Assembly: GCA_026390115.1 (NCBI GenBank)
Contig: JAPLGO010000012.1
Span: 186,001 to 250,000, forward strand
DNA from: Campylobacterales bacterium
GTDB taxonomy: Bacteria > Campylobacterota > Campylobacteria > Campylobacterales > Sulfurimonadaceae
Direction: 5' to 3'
DNA: 64,000 nucleotides
Shown: positions 1-8,366 of the stretch, in pieces
Layout of the letters: each line of letters opens with the position of its first letter
Position numbering within the stretch: position 1 is the first letter of the stretch
The notes under the pieces: model-generated
Databases searched by the model: none
Seen by the model: the letters and a program-made list of their open reading frames with translations, nothing else
Told to the model about the DNA's origin: nothing
Made by a program: the position numbers and the translations under genes

Positions 1-932
1 CTATTGAACTTGTTGGTAAACCACATAGCATTGTAAGACATCCGGATATGTCTAAAGAAGTTTTTAAAGGGTTGTGGGAGAGCTTGCACAAAACGCTCCA
101 CTGGTCTGGAGAAGTTAAAAACAGACGAAAAGATGGCAGCTTTTATTGGGTACTTAGTAAAATTGAGCCAGATTATAATGCTCGTGGTGAGCATATTGGA
201 TATTACTCGGTTCGTGAAAATATTACCTCTAAAAAAGAGGTTGAAGAGCTAAGTAAAGAGCTTGAAAACTGGAATGCACATCTTGAAGAAATGATGACTG
301 AGAGAATAAAAGATATTATTCTTTTAAACAAAGATATAAAAGAGACTCAAAAAGAGGTTATATTCACCATGGGTGCTATTGCAGAGAGCAGAAGCAAAGA
401 AACCGGAAATCATGTAAAAAGAGTTGCAGAATATACAAAAATTTTAGCTATTCATTGTGGGCTGCCTGAAGAGGAAGCAGAGATGCTAAAGCTGGCGAGC
501 CCGATGCATGACATAGGCAAAGTGGCAATTCCTGATGCAGTATTAAATAAGCCTGCTGCGTTTAACGAAGATGAGCGAAAAATCATGAATTCGCATCCGC
601 AATTAGGTTATGAGATGTTAAAACATTCTGAGAGAGAGCTTTTAAAAATGGCGGCAATAGTTGCCCATGAACACCATGAAAAGTGGGATGGTTCAGGCTA
701 TCCAAATGCTCTCAAAGGTGAAAATATTCATATTTATGGAAGAATCACTGCCCTTGCGGATGTATTTGATGCACTCGCCAGTGACAGGGTTTACAAAAAA
801 GCTTGGGATTTAGAGCATATTATGGCTCTTTTTAAAGAGGAGAGAGGCAAGCACTTTGACCCTCGACTGGTCGATATATTTTTTGAAAGAGTGGATGAGT
901 TTTTAGTAGTAAGAGATATGTTTGTGGATTAA
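1..932 (+). CDS. PAS - HD-GYP phosphodiesterase, 5' truncated by window edge
   Basis: The frame is already open at the left edge, so the N-terminus lies outside the window; the ATG at 48 is internal to a PAS domain (residues reading GKPHSIVRHPDM span the edge of the window). The order is PAS core with a C-terminal cap, a short coiled coil (about 70-105 from that ATG), then a complete HD-GYP domain. The HD pair is seen in MHDIGK, with HEHH and the DGSGYP signature following. HD-GYP proteins hydrolyse cyclic di-GMP. The intact metal ligands argue for an active phosphodiesterase driven by a redox- or ligand-sensing PAS. The PAS closely resembles the one in the small PAS protein at 37936-38460. 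No transmembrane segment is visible in the part present. Whether a receiver or a second PAS precedes it cannot be seen. Confidence 0.9.
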   Translation, partial: IELVGKPHSIVRHPDMSKEVFKGLWESLHKTLHWSGEVKNRRKDGSFYWVLSKIEPDYNARGEHIGYYSVRENITSKKEVEELSKELENWNAHLEEMMTERIKDIILLNKDIKETQKEVIFTMGAIAESRSKETGNHVKRVAEYTKILAIHCGLPEEEAEMLKLASPMHDIGKVAIPDAVLNKPAAFNEDERKIMNSHPQLGYEMLKHSERELLKMAAIVAHEHHEKWDGSGYPNALKGENIHIYGRITALADVFDALASDRVYKKAWDLEHIMALFKEERGKHFDPRLVDIFFERVDEFLVVRDMFVD

Positions 933-977
933 GATGATATTTTTTTAAGTAAAATTACCCTAATGGTTTATATGCCC

Positions 978-1000
978 TCTAATTTACAAAAAAAATTAGA
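978..1000. promoter_or_regulatory. Short inverted repeat ahead of the 1021 gene
   Basis: TCTAATTT and AAATTAGA form perfect 8-bp arms separated by seven A-rich bases, ending about 20 bp before the start codon and just before the AAAGG ribosome site. It could be an operator or a weak hairpin; AT-rich inverted repeats also arise by chance in DNA of this composition. Confidence 0.3.
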
Positions 1001-1020
1001 ACAATTAAAAGGATTTTTAT

Positions 1021-1482
1021 ATGCTTGACGAAATAATAATTAAATTAAGAAACTCCTATACAGACGAGGATTATTTAACAGTAATTGAAAATTTGTATGA
1101 AGATATTTATGATGAAGTAACAGAAAATGATATGTATGTGTTAATTTTTGAAGAGAACAGTTCTTTTGAAGTAAAAGAGTTAATTGCGCAGTATCTCAAC
1201 CACGATAATTTTCGAGAGATTGAAAAAGAGACAAAAGAGAAGATTAATAAGAAAATTATGGATGCTTTAGAACTTTTGCAGATGTATAAAACGCCTGAAT
1301 ATCAATGCTTAGTGGATAATGGATTTTGTAATCCACTGAATGAGCGTCTGCCTTATGAGGGGCACATGGACAAACAATGGCATGTTGAGCATAAACAGCG
1401 GTTTGTAGATAAAGCACAAGGACTTGGCATGGAAGAGCATTTAGCAAAAAAAATAATTATAGGATTAGAAAGTATTATCTAG
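1021..1482 (+). CDS. Unknown acidic 153-aa protein
   Basis: I do not recognise this family. The protein is soluble, acidic in its first half (many Asp/Glu, predicted helical) and has a C-terminal half with a Cys (QCLVDNGFC), several His and a helix-rich tail. No signal peptide, membrane segment or known motif is seen. The start is supported by AAAAGGA about six bases upstream. It is followed 27 bp later by another unknown gene on the same strand and then by a response regulator, so it may belong to a small regulatory group, but nothing in the sequence fixes a role. Confidence 0.75.
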   Translation: MLDEIIIKLRNSYTDEDYLTVIENLYEDIYDEVTENDMYVLIFEENSSFEVKELIAQYLNHDNFREIEKETKEKINKKIMDALELLQMYKTPEYQCLVDNGFCNPLNERLPYEGHMDKQWHVEHKQRFVDKAQGLGMEEHLAKKIIIGLESII

Positions 1483-1509
1483 TCCACCATTAATCATATG
1501 GAGCAGAAT

Positions 1510-2436
1510 ATGTATAACTTTAAAGAAATAATAAAAATCACTTCTCAAATAGAGAGTGATAAAACGGCTATTTGCAGAGAGTGGGTAAATGCCCAAACAG
1601 CATCGGAGGTTTTTAAAAGAACCGGATTAGATAAGAAAAAATTTGAAACGCTCTTTGCTCCACGCATTATAAACTATTTTTTGGATGTTGCCAACGATAA
1701 AGAGGAGATTGGCAATTGTCCTGTAATCGGCGTAATGTTGGCAGTTTTTCATAAATTAAATTTGCAAATTGATGATGTTTTTTTGATATGTGTTGCTCTG
1801 AAAAATATTTTAAATAAAAGAGCCGTAACTTCATCAAACGAAATACTCTTTGATGAAATAAACTATATTTTCGACAATAATTTAAAAGGCGTAATTCAAG
1901 AGTATATTCAGATTCATTATCCTACATTACGACCTAGAGCGAAAGTACATACAATTAAACATGAAGATTTTTATACAAATAAGATAAGCGCTGAAAGCTT
2001 TTTGGAGATGGAAATGATTGATAGTGACTTGATAGATGATTTGAATGATTTTGAAAAAGATTTTGATGCACTCATTTCTGCAACAGAAGGGATAACTGCT
2101 GAATTGATAGATGAAATTCAAAAACTGCTGAACTTATACATGTCGGTGCTCCATCAAATAATAGATTTTAAGGAACTTTACTCCCATGTAATATACTTTA
2201 AAACTATTTTGAGTCAAATAAATGTTGATAATATCACAGATAAACAAGCTAAAAAATATAATGAGATAATAAATTCAATTCTGAGTGATTTAATAACATG
2301 GAAAAATGAGATATTTATCACAAAAAGTGCTAAAGATATTCACTATCTGGATGATTCTATATTTAGCAGTATAAAGCAGATGGAAATGATAAGCGGTAAT
2401 TATAATCAAGAAGAGAATGAGATGGAGCTGTTTTAA
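1510..2436 (+). CDS. Unknown 308-aa cytoplasmic protein, possible sensor/adaptor
   Basis: The preferred start is the ATG at 1510, because GGAG sits six bases upstream; an in-frame ATG at 1498 has no ribosome site. The protein is helical and soluble, without signal peptide or transmembrane segments. The N-terminal 130 residues (CREWVNAQ near the start, then helices) look superficially like an RsbR-type or globin-like helical sensor domain, but no heme-ligand pattern is convincing. The C-terminal half is acidic and probably coiled-coil. It lies between the unknown gene at 1021 and a response regulator that starts about 80 bp downstream, which suggests a signalling role. The function is not known. 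Confidence 0.75.
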   Translation: MYNFKEIIKITSQIESDKTAICREWVNAQTASEVFKRTGLDKKKFETLFAPRIINYFLDVANDKEEIGNCPVIGVMLAVFHKLNLQIDDVFLICVALKNILNKRAVTSSNEILFDEINYIFDNNLKGVIQEYIQIHYPTLRPRAKVHTIKHEDFYTNKISAESFLEMEMIDSDLIDDLNDFEKDFDALISATEGITAELIDEIQKLLNLYMSVLHQIIDFKELYSHVIYFKTILSQINVDNITDKQAKKYNEIINSILSDLITWKNEIFITKSAKDIHYLDDSIFSSIKQMEMISGNYNQEENEMELF

Positions 2437-2514
2437 TTCATGCTAATTTGAGATGAATATTTAAAATGATAAAATTCCAAAAAAATAAAATTCCATACTA
2501 TAAAAGGACAAATT

Positions 2515-3465
2515 ATAGACTCAGTTACAACAGATTTAAAAAATGATTACAGTCAATACTGTATTCATTTGGTTGATGACAGCAAGGCGATGATTGCTAC
2601 TCTCTCCTCTGCGTTAGAAGAAAAAGGTTACAAGGTTACCTCTTCATCCAATGGAAAAGATGCAATAGATTGGATAAATAATAATAAACCGTCACTTATA
2701 ATCCTTGATGTGGAAATGCCTGTAATGGATGGTTATGAAACAATTAAACTACTAAAAGCCGACAAAGAAACAGCAAATATTCCGGTTATTTTTCATACAT
2801 CTTTAACAAAACCAGAAGCTATTGAAAAACTCTTTAAACTCGGTGCTTCGGATTACATAACCAAACCCTTCATCCCTGTAGAACTTTTCGCCAGAATTGA
2901 AAAAGAGATTAATACTATTGCATTGCAAAATAAACTTCAAGAAAAAATGTCAAAACTCGCCGAAATTCTTTCTACAGACCCATTAACGAAGAGCTCAAAT
3001 AAAATGCACATGACATCTCTTATTAGTGCAAAACTGCAAAAACTCGCAAGTGAAAATAGAGGTGTTTTTTCGTTGCTTTACATAGATATTGACAACTTTA
3101 ATAATTTTGCAAAATCACATGGGATACCTGAATCAGAAACTGCTTTAAAAAGGTGCAGAATGGTATTTAAGCGCTGTATTAGAGATAAAGATATATTGGC
3201 ACGATGGGAGGGAGATATATTTATTATTTTATTTCCTCAAATCGTCAATGAAAATTTGAACAAAATTGCAATGACAATTAAGGAGAGTCTTGAGAAAGTG
3301 CCGTTTGCTTCTCATTCTACTTTGAGTGCGACCATGAGCATGGTCGAGGTCTCCGAACCGGATACACTCAGCAATATTCTTGCAACGCTCAAAATTCAAA
3401 ATAATAAAGCAAAACAACAACATAAAGGTTCCATCATCATGGCTGATGGCAGGCTGCTCATGTAA
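2515..3465 (+). CDS. Response regulator with degenerate GGDEF domain; non-standard start codon
   Basis: The receiver domain (IHLVDDSKAM, phospho-acceptor Asp in ILDVEMP, Lys in ITKPF) is followed by a linker and a GGDEF-type domain in which the signature reads EGDIF instead of GGDEF. The catalytic Glu is lost. The RxxD inhibitory-site pattern (RDKD, five residues ahead) is retained, so it is probably a cyclic di-GMP receptor rather than a cyclase. No ATG is available: the frame opens after stops at 2467-2472, and the receiver needs residues upstream of the first TTG (2569). AAAAGGA at 2502-2508 lies six bases before ATA (2515) and three before ATT (2512), so I place the start at 2515. The TTG at 2569 would cut into the first beta strand of the receiver and has no ribosome site. 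Confidence 0.8.
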   Translation: MDSVTTDLKNDYSQYCIHLVDDSKAMIATLSSALEEKGYKVTSSSNGKDAIDWINNNKPSLIILDVEMPVMDGYETIKLLKADKETANIPVIFHTSLTKPEAIEKLFKLGASDYITKPFIPVELFARIEKEINTIALQNKLQEKMSKLAEILSTDPLTKSSNKMHMTSLISAKLQKLASENRGVFSLLYIDIDNFNNFAKSHGIPESETALKRCRMVFKRCIRDKDILARWEGDIFIILFPQIVNENLNKIAMTIKESLEKVPFASHSTLSATMSMVEVSEPDTLSNILATLKIQNNKAKQQHKGSIIMADGRLLM

Positions 3466-3552
3466 AGGGAGGAGATAAACAGCTCAGCTTTAAGTATAAG
3501 TCATATACAATGTGTCACTATATGATTAACAAATCTAAATAAAGGAGATATA

Positions 3553-3654
3553 ATGGCAAAAGGTCAAGATGCAAAAAAAACGGTTAAGAAATCACCGACA
3601 AAAACTTTGAAAGAAAAACGTAATGATAAAAAAACGAAAAAAGCTCAGGACTAA
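3553..3654 (+). CDS. Tiny lysine-rich basic protein (33 aa)
   Basis: ATG at 3553 follows a strong AAAGGAGAT ribosome site and opens a 33-codon frame beginning MAKGQDAKK and ending with a run of Lys-rich residues before TAA. About 40 percent of residues are Lys or Arg and there is no hydrophobic segment. The good ribosome site and consistent codon use argue that it is real. It could bind nucleic acid or ribosomes. I recall similar short basic proteins in related bacteria but cannot name a function. Confidence 0.65.
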   Translation: MAKGQDAKKTVKKSPTKTLKEKRNDKKTKKAQD

Positions 3655-3887
3655 AATTCTGAAATAAGTATTTTAAGCACTCTCCTTTAGCTAAAAATTT
3701 GGGTTTAAAAACTCAGTTTTTAGTCTAAAATATTTACTTTAAGTCAAAAAAAACTCTCTTACCGCACTAAAAAAATTTATTCATTTTTAAACAATAGCAT
3801 TTAAAAATAAATCTCTACTTTTTTCTTTAAGCGAAACATCATCAATATTTTCATACTCTACACAAAATTTAAAATCGAGAAATTATT
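3655..3887. other. 233-bp intergenic stretch, no gene assigned
   Basis: This very AT-rich spacer holds weak inverted repeats (CTAAAAA ... TTTTTAG at about 3694-3726) that could end transcription of the small basic gene. On the minus strand a run of 31 codons without a start, ending in TAA near 3797, reads like protein (residues CVEYENIDDVSLKEK); it may be a gene remnant or chance. No promoter stands out. Confidence 0.4.
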
Positions 3888-5822
3888 ATGTCAAACAGAT
3901 TAGCTACAGAAGATTCACCCTATTTACAGCAACACAAAAATAATCCGGTTGATTGGTATCCTTGGGGTGAAGAAGCTTTTACTAAAGCCCAAAAAGAGAA
4001 TAAAGCGATATTTATAAGCATAGGATACAGCGCATGCCACTGGTGCCATGTTATGGAAGAGAATGTTTTTGAGAATAGGGAGTGTGCAGATATTTTAAAT
4101 GAGAATTTTGTCTGCATTAAGGTTGACCGTGAAGAGAGACCCGATATCGACAAACATTATCAAGAGGTTCACATGTTGCTTAACCGTCGTGCCGGCGGAT
4201 GGCCGACCTCTATCTTCTGTACTCCGCAGAACAAACCTTTCTTCGCCGGAACATATATTCCTCCGGAGTCAAAGCAGGGAAGCATCGAGGGGATGGGCTT
4301 TAAAGAGCTTACAAAACTGATTGCTCAAAAAATAGGCGAGAACGATGCAAGATTATTTGAAAATGCCGATGAGATTGAGAAGTTTTTAAAGCACAAAGAG
4401 CATCCAAAAGAGGCGACGGTTTTGAAAGAGGAGATAGTGAAAAATTTTATGCTTCAGGCAAAAAACAATTATGAGGTCTCTTATGGCGGTTTTTCTGCTG
4501 CACCGAAATTTCCACATGCCTCAACTCTGAGTGCACTTCTGACCATAGACAGACTCTATGATGATAAAGCGGCAAAAGCGATGGTTCTTCACACACTGAA
4601 ATCTATGAAAAAAGGCGGCATGTACGACCTCATTGATGGAGGATTCTGCAGATATTCAGTAGACAACATGTGGAAAGTTCCGCACTTTGAGAAGATGCTT
4701 TATGATAATGCCATTTTGTGCGAACTTTATACACAAGCATATTTGACTTATAAAGAGGAGAATTTTTTAGAAACGGCCAAAGAGATTGCAGATTTTTGGC
4801 AAAATTTTATGAGCGAAGATAATCTCTTTTACTCAGCCAGTGACGCCGATGGTGACGGAGAAGAGGGAACCTACTTTGTTTATAGTTACAGTGAAGTAAG
4901 CAGAGCCATGAGTGAAAATGGATATCAACATATCAACGAGAGGTTGAGTGAAATAGGTGTTACTCTTGGCGGAAACTTTGAAGGCAAAAATATTATTCAT
5001 CTGGAGGGTGTAGATAAACCTGCATATTTTGAAGAGGTAAAAAGGATACTTCAAAATATCAGAAAAAAAAGAGAATACCCATTTATTGACAAAAAAATCC
5101 AAACTTCATGGTCTGCTATGATGATAAAATCGCTTTTTACGCTTGGTGCGATTGATAATAAATATAATCTGGCAGCTGTAAAAGCCCTTGATGCATTAAT
5201 GGAGTGCATGTATATAAACGGCACGCTCTATCACACAACCCTTATTCATAAAAAACCTAAAATAGGGGCTTTTTTGGAAGATTACGCCTTTTTGTCGCAG
5301 GCTTTGGTTGCAGCATATAAATTCACCCAGAATGAGCTCTACCTTATAGATGCACAAAGATTTGTAAACAGGGCTTTGGAGGAGTTTTACAATAAAGGTG
5401 AATGGAATTTCAGCATAGGCGAATTTGTTACAAAAGCTGAAATGACAGACAACACCTATACGAGTTCCGTAAGCATAATGGTGGATGTTCTTCTCTCTTT
5501 GAATACACTTTTTGAAGATGAAAAATATGCTCACTTCGCCTTTAAAACGCTGGAATACAACTCCTATGAACTGGGCAGAAAACCTATATACTCTCCATAT
5601 ATGCTGGTTCAAATGTTGAGATATTTAAAGGGTGACAGGGTAATAAAATCGAATGAGGAGAGTTTTAAATTTAACTCATATGGGTTGGCATGTTTGGAGT
5701 ATCCTTTTACTCAGTTTAAACTCACGGGAGATGAAAAATTCCTATTGTGCGGGGAGAAAAGCTGTTTTGCTACCACTGAGGATGTGAATCAATTGAATGG
5801 ACTGATAAAAAACTCTTTTTAA
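3888..5822 (+). CDS. Thioredoxin-fold / six-hairpin glycosidase-like protein (DUF255, YyaL/SPATA20 family)
   Basis: The N-terminus ([14 protein letters not shown], then [13 protein letters not shown]) and the motif SACHWCHVM near residue 50 are diagnostic of the DUF255/YyaL family: a thioredoxin-like domain of about 160 residues followed by an (alpha/alpha)6-barrel resembling N-acyl-glucosamine epimerases and glycosidases. The motif GGFCRYSVD and the [10 protein letters not shown] stretch in the barrel are also typical. The length of 644 aa is slightly short for a family of about 670. It is cytoplasmic with no signal peptide. The biochemical role is not established. It stands alone, with ppk2 50 bp downstream behind its own promoter-like sequence. 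Confidence 0.9.
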   Translation: MSNRLATEDSPYLQQHKNNPVDWYPWGEEAFTKAQKENKAIFISIGYSACHWCHVMEENVFENRECADILNENFVCIKVDREERPDIDKHYQEVHMLLNRRAGGWPTSIFCTPQNKPFFAGTYIPPESKQGSIEGMGFKELTKLIAQKIGENDARLFENADEIEKFLKHKEHPKEATVLKEEIVKNFMLQAKNNYEVSYGGFSAAPKFPHASTLSALLTIDRLYDDKAAKAMVLHTLKSMKKGGMYDLIDGGFCRYSVDNMWKVPHFEKMLYDNAILCELYTQAYLTYKEENFLETAKEIADFWQNFMSEDNLFYSASDADGDGEEGTYFVYSYSEVSRAMSENGYQHINERLSEIGVTLGGNFEGKNIIHLEGVDKPAYFEEVKRILQNIRKKREYPFIDKKIQTSWSAMMIKSLFTLGAIDNKYNLAAVKALDALMECMYINGTLYHTTLIHKKPKIGAFLEDYAFLSQALVAAYKFTQNELYLIDAQRFVNRALEEFYNKGEWNFSIGEFVTKAEMTDNTYTSSVSIMVDVLLSLNTLFEDEKYAHFAFKTLEYNSYELGRKPIYSPYMLVQMLRYLKGDRVIKSNEESFKFNSYGLACLEYPFTQFKLTGDEKFLLCGEKSCFATTEDVNQLNGLIKNSF

Positions 5823-5831
5823 TATTGGATG

Positions 5832-5862
5832 GCTTATAATGAAAAAAATATAATCTATAAGC
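5832..5862 (+). promoter_or_regulatory. Promoter-like region upstream of ppk2
   Basis: Two TATAAT hexamers (5835-5840 and 5849-5854) lie between arms GCTTATA and TATAAGC (5832-5838 and 5856-5862). The ribosome site GGAG follows directly before the ppk2 ATG. If either -10 is used the leader is very short; the inverted arms could be an operator. Confidence 0.35.
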
Positions 5863-5872
5863 TGGAGTTGAT

Positions 5873-6814
5873 ATGGGACACAAAAGAGTAATGATAGACG
5901 ATGAGTTAAATAGTGCATCGATAGAAGAGATAGTCCATCCGGATAGAAGAAAAGATGAGAAGGCTCAGCAGGAAGAGTTTGAAAAAAGAAATAAAAAGGG
6001 TGTAAAAAAGAGGGTTGCCGTTTGGGTAAAAGAGGAGGTTATAGCGTATGAGAAGGAGCTGAAAACACTTCAGATTGAGCTGCTCAAAATGCAAAACCAT
6101 GTCAAAGAAACCGGCAAGAAAATTTTGATGATTTTTGAGGGTCGTGATGCCGCCGGAAAAGGTGGAACAATCAAAAGAATTAATGAGCATCTCAATCCGC
6201 GTGGTGCAAGGGTTGTAGCACTTGATAAGCCGAGTGATATAGAAAAAACACAGTGGTATTTTCAGAGATATTCGCACCATCTGCCGTCTGCGGGGGAGAT
6301 AGTTCTTTTTGACAGAAGCTGGTATAACCGTGGCGGTGTTGAGCCTGTTATGGGGTTTTGCACGCAAGAGGAGCATAAGGAGTTTTTACATGACGTTCCG
6401 GAGTTTGAGAAGATGCTTATAAATTCAGGTATCGAAATATTTAAATTTTACTTTTCTGTCTCAAAAGAGGAGCAGGAAAAAAGATTTAACACAAGAAGAG
6501 AAGACCCTCTCAAACAGTATAAGCTCTCACCGGTTGATGAGCTTTCACAGGGGCTTTGGGATAAATATACCATAGCAAAATACTCTATGCTTTTGGCTTC
6601 AAATACAGACTATTCGCCGTGGACAATTATCCGCTCGGATGATAAGAAAAAAGCCAGAATAAACTGCATCAAACATATACTCAATCATGTTGAATATCCA
6701 AATAAGATAAGTGCCAAAAAATTGGTGGCTGATGACCATATTCGCATATTCGCGAAGGATGAGGTGCATAATATGAAGTCGATGATGTCTTTAAAGAAAA
6801 ATCATAAGTCGTAG
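5873..6814 (+). CDS. ppk2: Polyphosphate kinase 2 (PPK2 family)
   Basis: PPK2 enzymes transfer phosphate between polyphosphate and nucleoside di- or monophosphates. The P-loop reads FEGRDAAGKGG at about residues 88-98, followed by the family motifs HLNPRGARVVALDKP, WYFQRY and DRSWYNRGGVEPVMGF, the Walker B/lid part. The 313-aa length and single catalytic domain fit class I PPK2 (GDP/ADP phosphorylating), with an N-terminal charged helical extension of about 70 residues. GGAG five bases before the ATG supports the start. It is monocistronic as far as can be seen; plsC follows after 59 bp with its own -10. The exact nucleotide preference cannot be read from the sequence. Confidence 0.93.
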   Translation: MGHKRVMIDDELNSASIEEIVHPDRRKDEKAQQEEFEKRNKKGVKKRVAVWVKEEVIAYEKELKTLQIELLKMQNHVKETGKKILMIFEGRDAAGKGGTIKRINEHLNPRGARVVALDKPSDIEKTQWYFQRYSHHLPSAGEIVLFDRSWYNRGGVEPVMGFCTQEEHKEFLHDVPEFEKMLINSGIEIFKFYFSVSKEEQEKRFNTRREDPLKQYKLSPVDELSQGLWDKYTIAKYSMLLASNTDYSPWTIIRSDDKKKARINCIKHILNHVEYPNKISAKKLVADDHIRIFAKDEVHNMKSMMSLKKNHKS

Positions 6815-6842
6815 GGAAGCAGTTTAATTTCAAAATTTTTGC

Positions 6843-6848
6843 TATAAT
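6843..6848 (+). promoter_or_regulatory. -10 element for plsC-pdxJ-pdxA
   Basis: A consensus TATAAT lies 26 bp before the plsC start, with T-rich DNA upstream and an AAGGGG ribosome site downstream. The three following genes overlap, so this is the likely promoter of the operon. Confidence 0.55.
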
Positions 6849-6873
6849 TTTCGCTCTTAAATAAAGGGGAACC

Positions 6874-7578
6874 ATGCTAAAAACATTGGGTAAATATATG
6901 TTCATGATAGAGCTTGGATATAAATATATTAACATTTTTAAAAAGACTTTTTTTCATCCGTTTATCTCACAAAAACCGGCTTATACACAACTTTCTCATG
7001 ACCGTCAAGCCTACTCAAACAGTGTATTGGAATTTTTAAAGATAGAGGTCAAAGTTATCGGTGAACTCCCAAAAAAAGATAAAATTCTTTACGCTATAAA
7101 CCACCGCTCGCTTCTTGACATAATAGTCATGGAACATATATTTTCACTGGGTCATAAAACGGGTGCATGGATAGCAAAAGAGGAGCTTTTTAACGCCTTT
7201 TACGGCAACTTTTTCAAATTCAGCGGTTGTATTAGTGTTGATTTGGAGAGTGGGAAAGGGCTGCTGAGTTTTTTTAAAAAAATCAAATCTACGCTTGTCA
7301 AAGTAGATAATCTAAACATCTATATTTTTCCCGAAGGAGAGCGATATGGCGGAGAGGGGCTTGGAAAATTTCAAAACGGTGCATCCAAAATAGCCAAAGC
7401 AAATCACCTTGATATTGTACCTGTATTTATAAATGAACCATTAGAAGTGGTTTTTAAAAATGCTCCTTACAAAGAGAAAAAAGTGGTGCATGTGCATATA
7501 GGAAATTTTGTAAATCCTGATAATCTTGAAAATGAGTATAGAGAGTTTATGAACAGTACAAAAGGAGCAGAGAAGTGA
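6874..7578 (+). CDS. plsC: 1-acyl-sn-glycerol-3-phosphate acyltransferase
   Basis: PlsC adds the second acyl chain to lysophosphatidic acid, making phosphatidic acid at the inner membrane. The acyltransferase motif I NHRSLLD is at residues 76-82, with the His and Asp catalytic pair intact, and motif III FPEGER is near residue 155. The 234-aa length is normal. The N-terminal 30 residues are hydrophobic and basic, in keeping with membrane association. AAAGGGG precedes the start. The stop overlaps the GTG start of pdxJ, so the genes are probably translationally coupled. A lysophospholipid acyltransferase with a different acceptor would look the same. Confidence 0.88.
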   Translation: MLKTLGKYMFMIELGYKYINIFKKTFFHPFISQKPAYTQLSHDRQAYSNSVLEFLKIEVKVIGELPKKDKILYAINHRSLLDIIVMEHIFSLGHKTGAWIAKEELFNAFYGNFFKFSGCISVDLESGKGLLSFFKKIKSTLVKVDNLNIYIFPEGERYGGEGLGKFQNGASKIAKANHLDIVPVFINEPLEVVFKNAPYKEKKVVHVHIGNFVNPDNLENEYREFMNSTKGAEK

Positions 7579-8366
7579 GCAAGATGAAATTAGGCGTAAA
7601 CATCGATCATGTGGCTGTTTTAAGAGAGGCTAGACAAGTGAACGACCCAGAGATTTTGCAGGCTCTTTTCGTGGCATGTGCCAATGGAGCCGACCAGATA
7701 ACGATTCATTTAAGAGAAGACAGAAGACATATTCAAGATACGGATGCAAAAAATATTATTCAAAACTCCGGTGTGCCTGTAAATTTGGAGTGTTCAATCA
7801 ATACAAATATCTTAGATATCGTTTGCAAACTGCGTCCGCATCGCGCTACTTTGGTACCCGAAAAAAGAGAAGAGGTAACCACCGAGGGCGGATTGGATGT
7901 TTTTGGGTACGAGGAGGAGATACGCTATAGCGTTGAGCAGTTACATGACTTCATTATTCCCGTTTCACTTTTTGTTGACCCGACACTTTTGGCTATGGAG
8001 AAATCACGCGAATTGGGTGCGGAGATGGTGGAGCTTCACACAGGAACATTTGCAAACCTTTTTGCCATGTTACACTCCTCTTTGCCTTACTCAAACCACT
8101 CGGTTAAAGAGTTGGAACTCCCCCGTTATGAGCTCTCCGAGAGACTTGAAAAATCGATAGAAGATATAAAAAATGCAGCCAAGCATGCCAAAAAAATAGG
8201 GCTGGAAGTTGCAGCAGGACATGGACTCAATTATCATAATGTGCATGAGATGATGAAGATAGAGGAGATTATAGAGCTCAACATCGGGCAGAGCATCATC
8301 GCCAGAAGCGTTTTCAGCGGTTTGGCGGATGCCGTAAAAGAGATGAAAAGATTGACTACAAGATAA
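7575..8366 (+). CDS. pdxJ: Pyridoxine 5'-phosphate synthase PdxJ
   Basis: PdxJ condenses 1-deoxyxylulose 5-phosphate with 3-amino-2-oxopropyl phosphate to form pyridoxine 5'-phosphate, the last step of DXP-dependent vitamin B6 synthesis. LGVNIDHVA at the N-terminus, HLREDRRHI, the ECS of motif NLECSIN, and AAGHGLNYHN near the C-terminus are hallmark segments. The protein has 263 aa, a usual length. The GTG at 7575 is favoured because AAAGGAG lies seven bases upstream; an ATG at 7584 is the alternative and would give the commonly annotated N-terminus MKLGVNID. It is followed without a gap by pdxA (TAATG overlap), the partner that makes its amino substrate precursor. Confidence 0.95.
   Translation: MSKMKLGVNIDHVAVLREARQVNDPEILQALFVACANGADQITIHLREDRRHIQDTDAKNIIQNSGVPVNLECSINTNILDIVCKLRPHRATLVPEKREEVTTEGGLDVFGYEEEIRYSVEQLHDFIIPVSLFVDPTLLAMEKSRELGAEMVELHTGTFANLFAMLHSSLPYSNHSVKELELPRYELSERLEKSIEDIKNAAKHAKKIGLEVAAGHGLNYHNVHEMMKIEEIIELNIGQSIIARSVFSGLADAVKEMKRLTTR

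Noticed and set aside
3700-3860. Minus-strand run reading CVEYENIDDVSLKEK as a possible gene
   Set aside because: Only 31 codons, no start codon, stop upstream and no ribosome site; at most a remnant.
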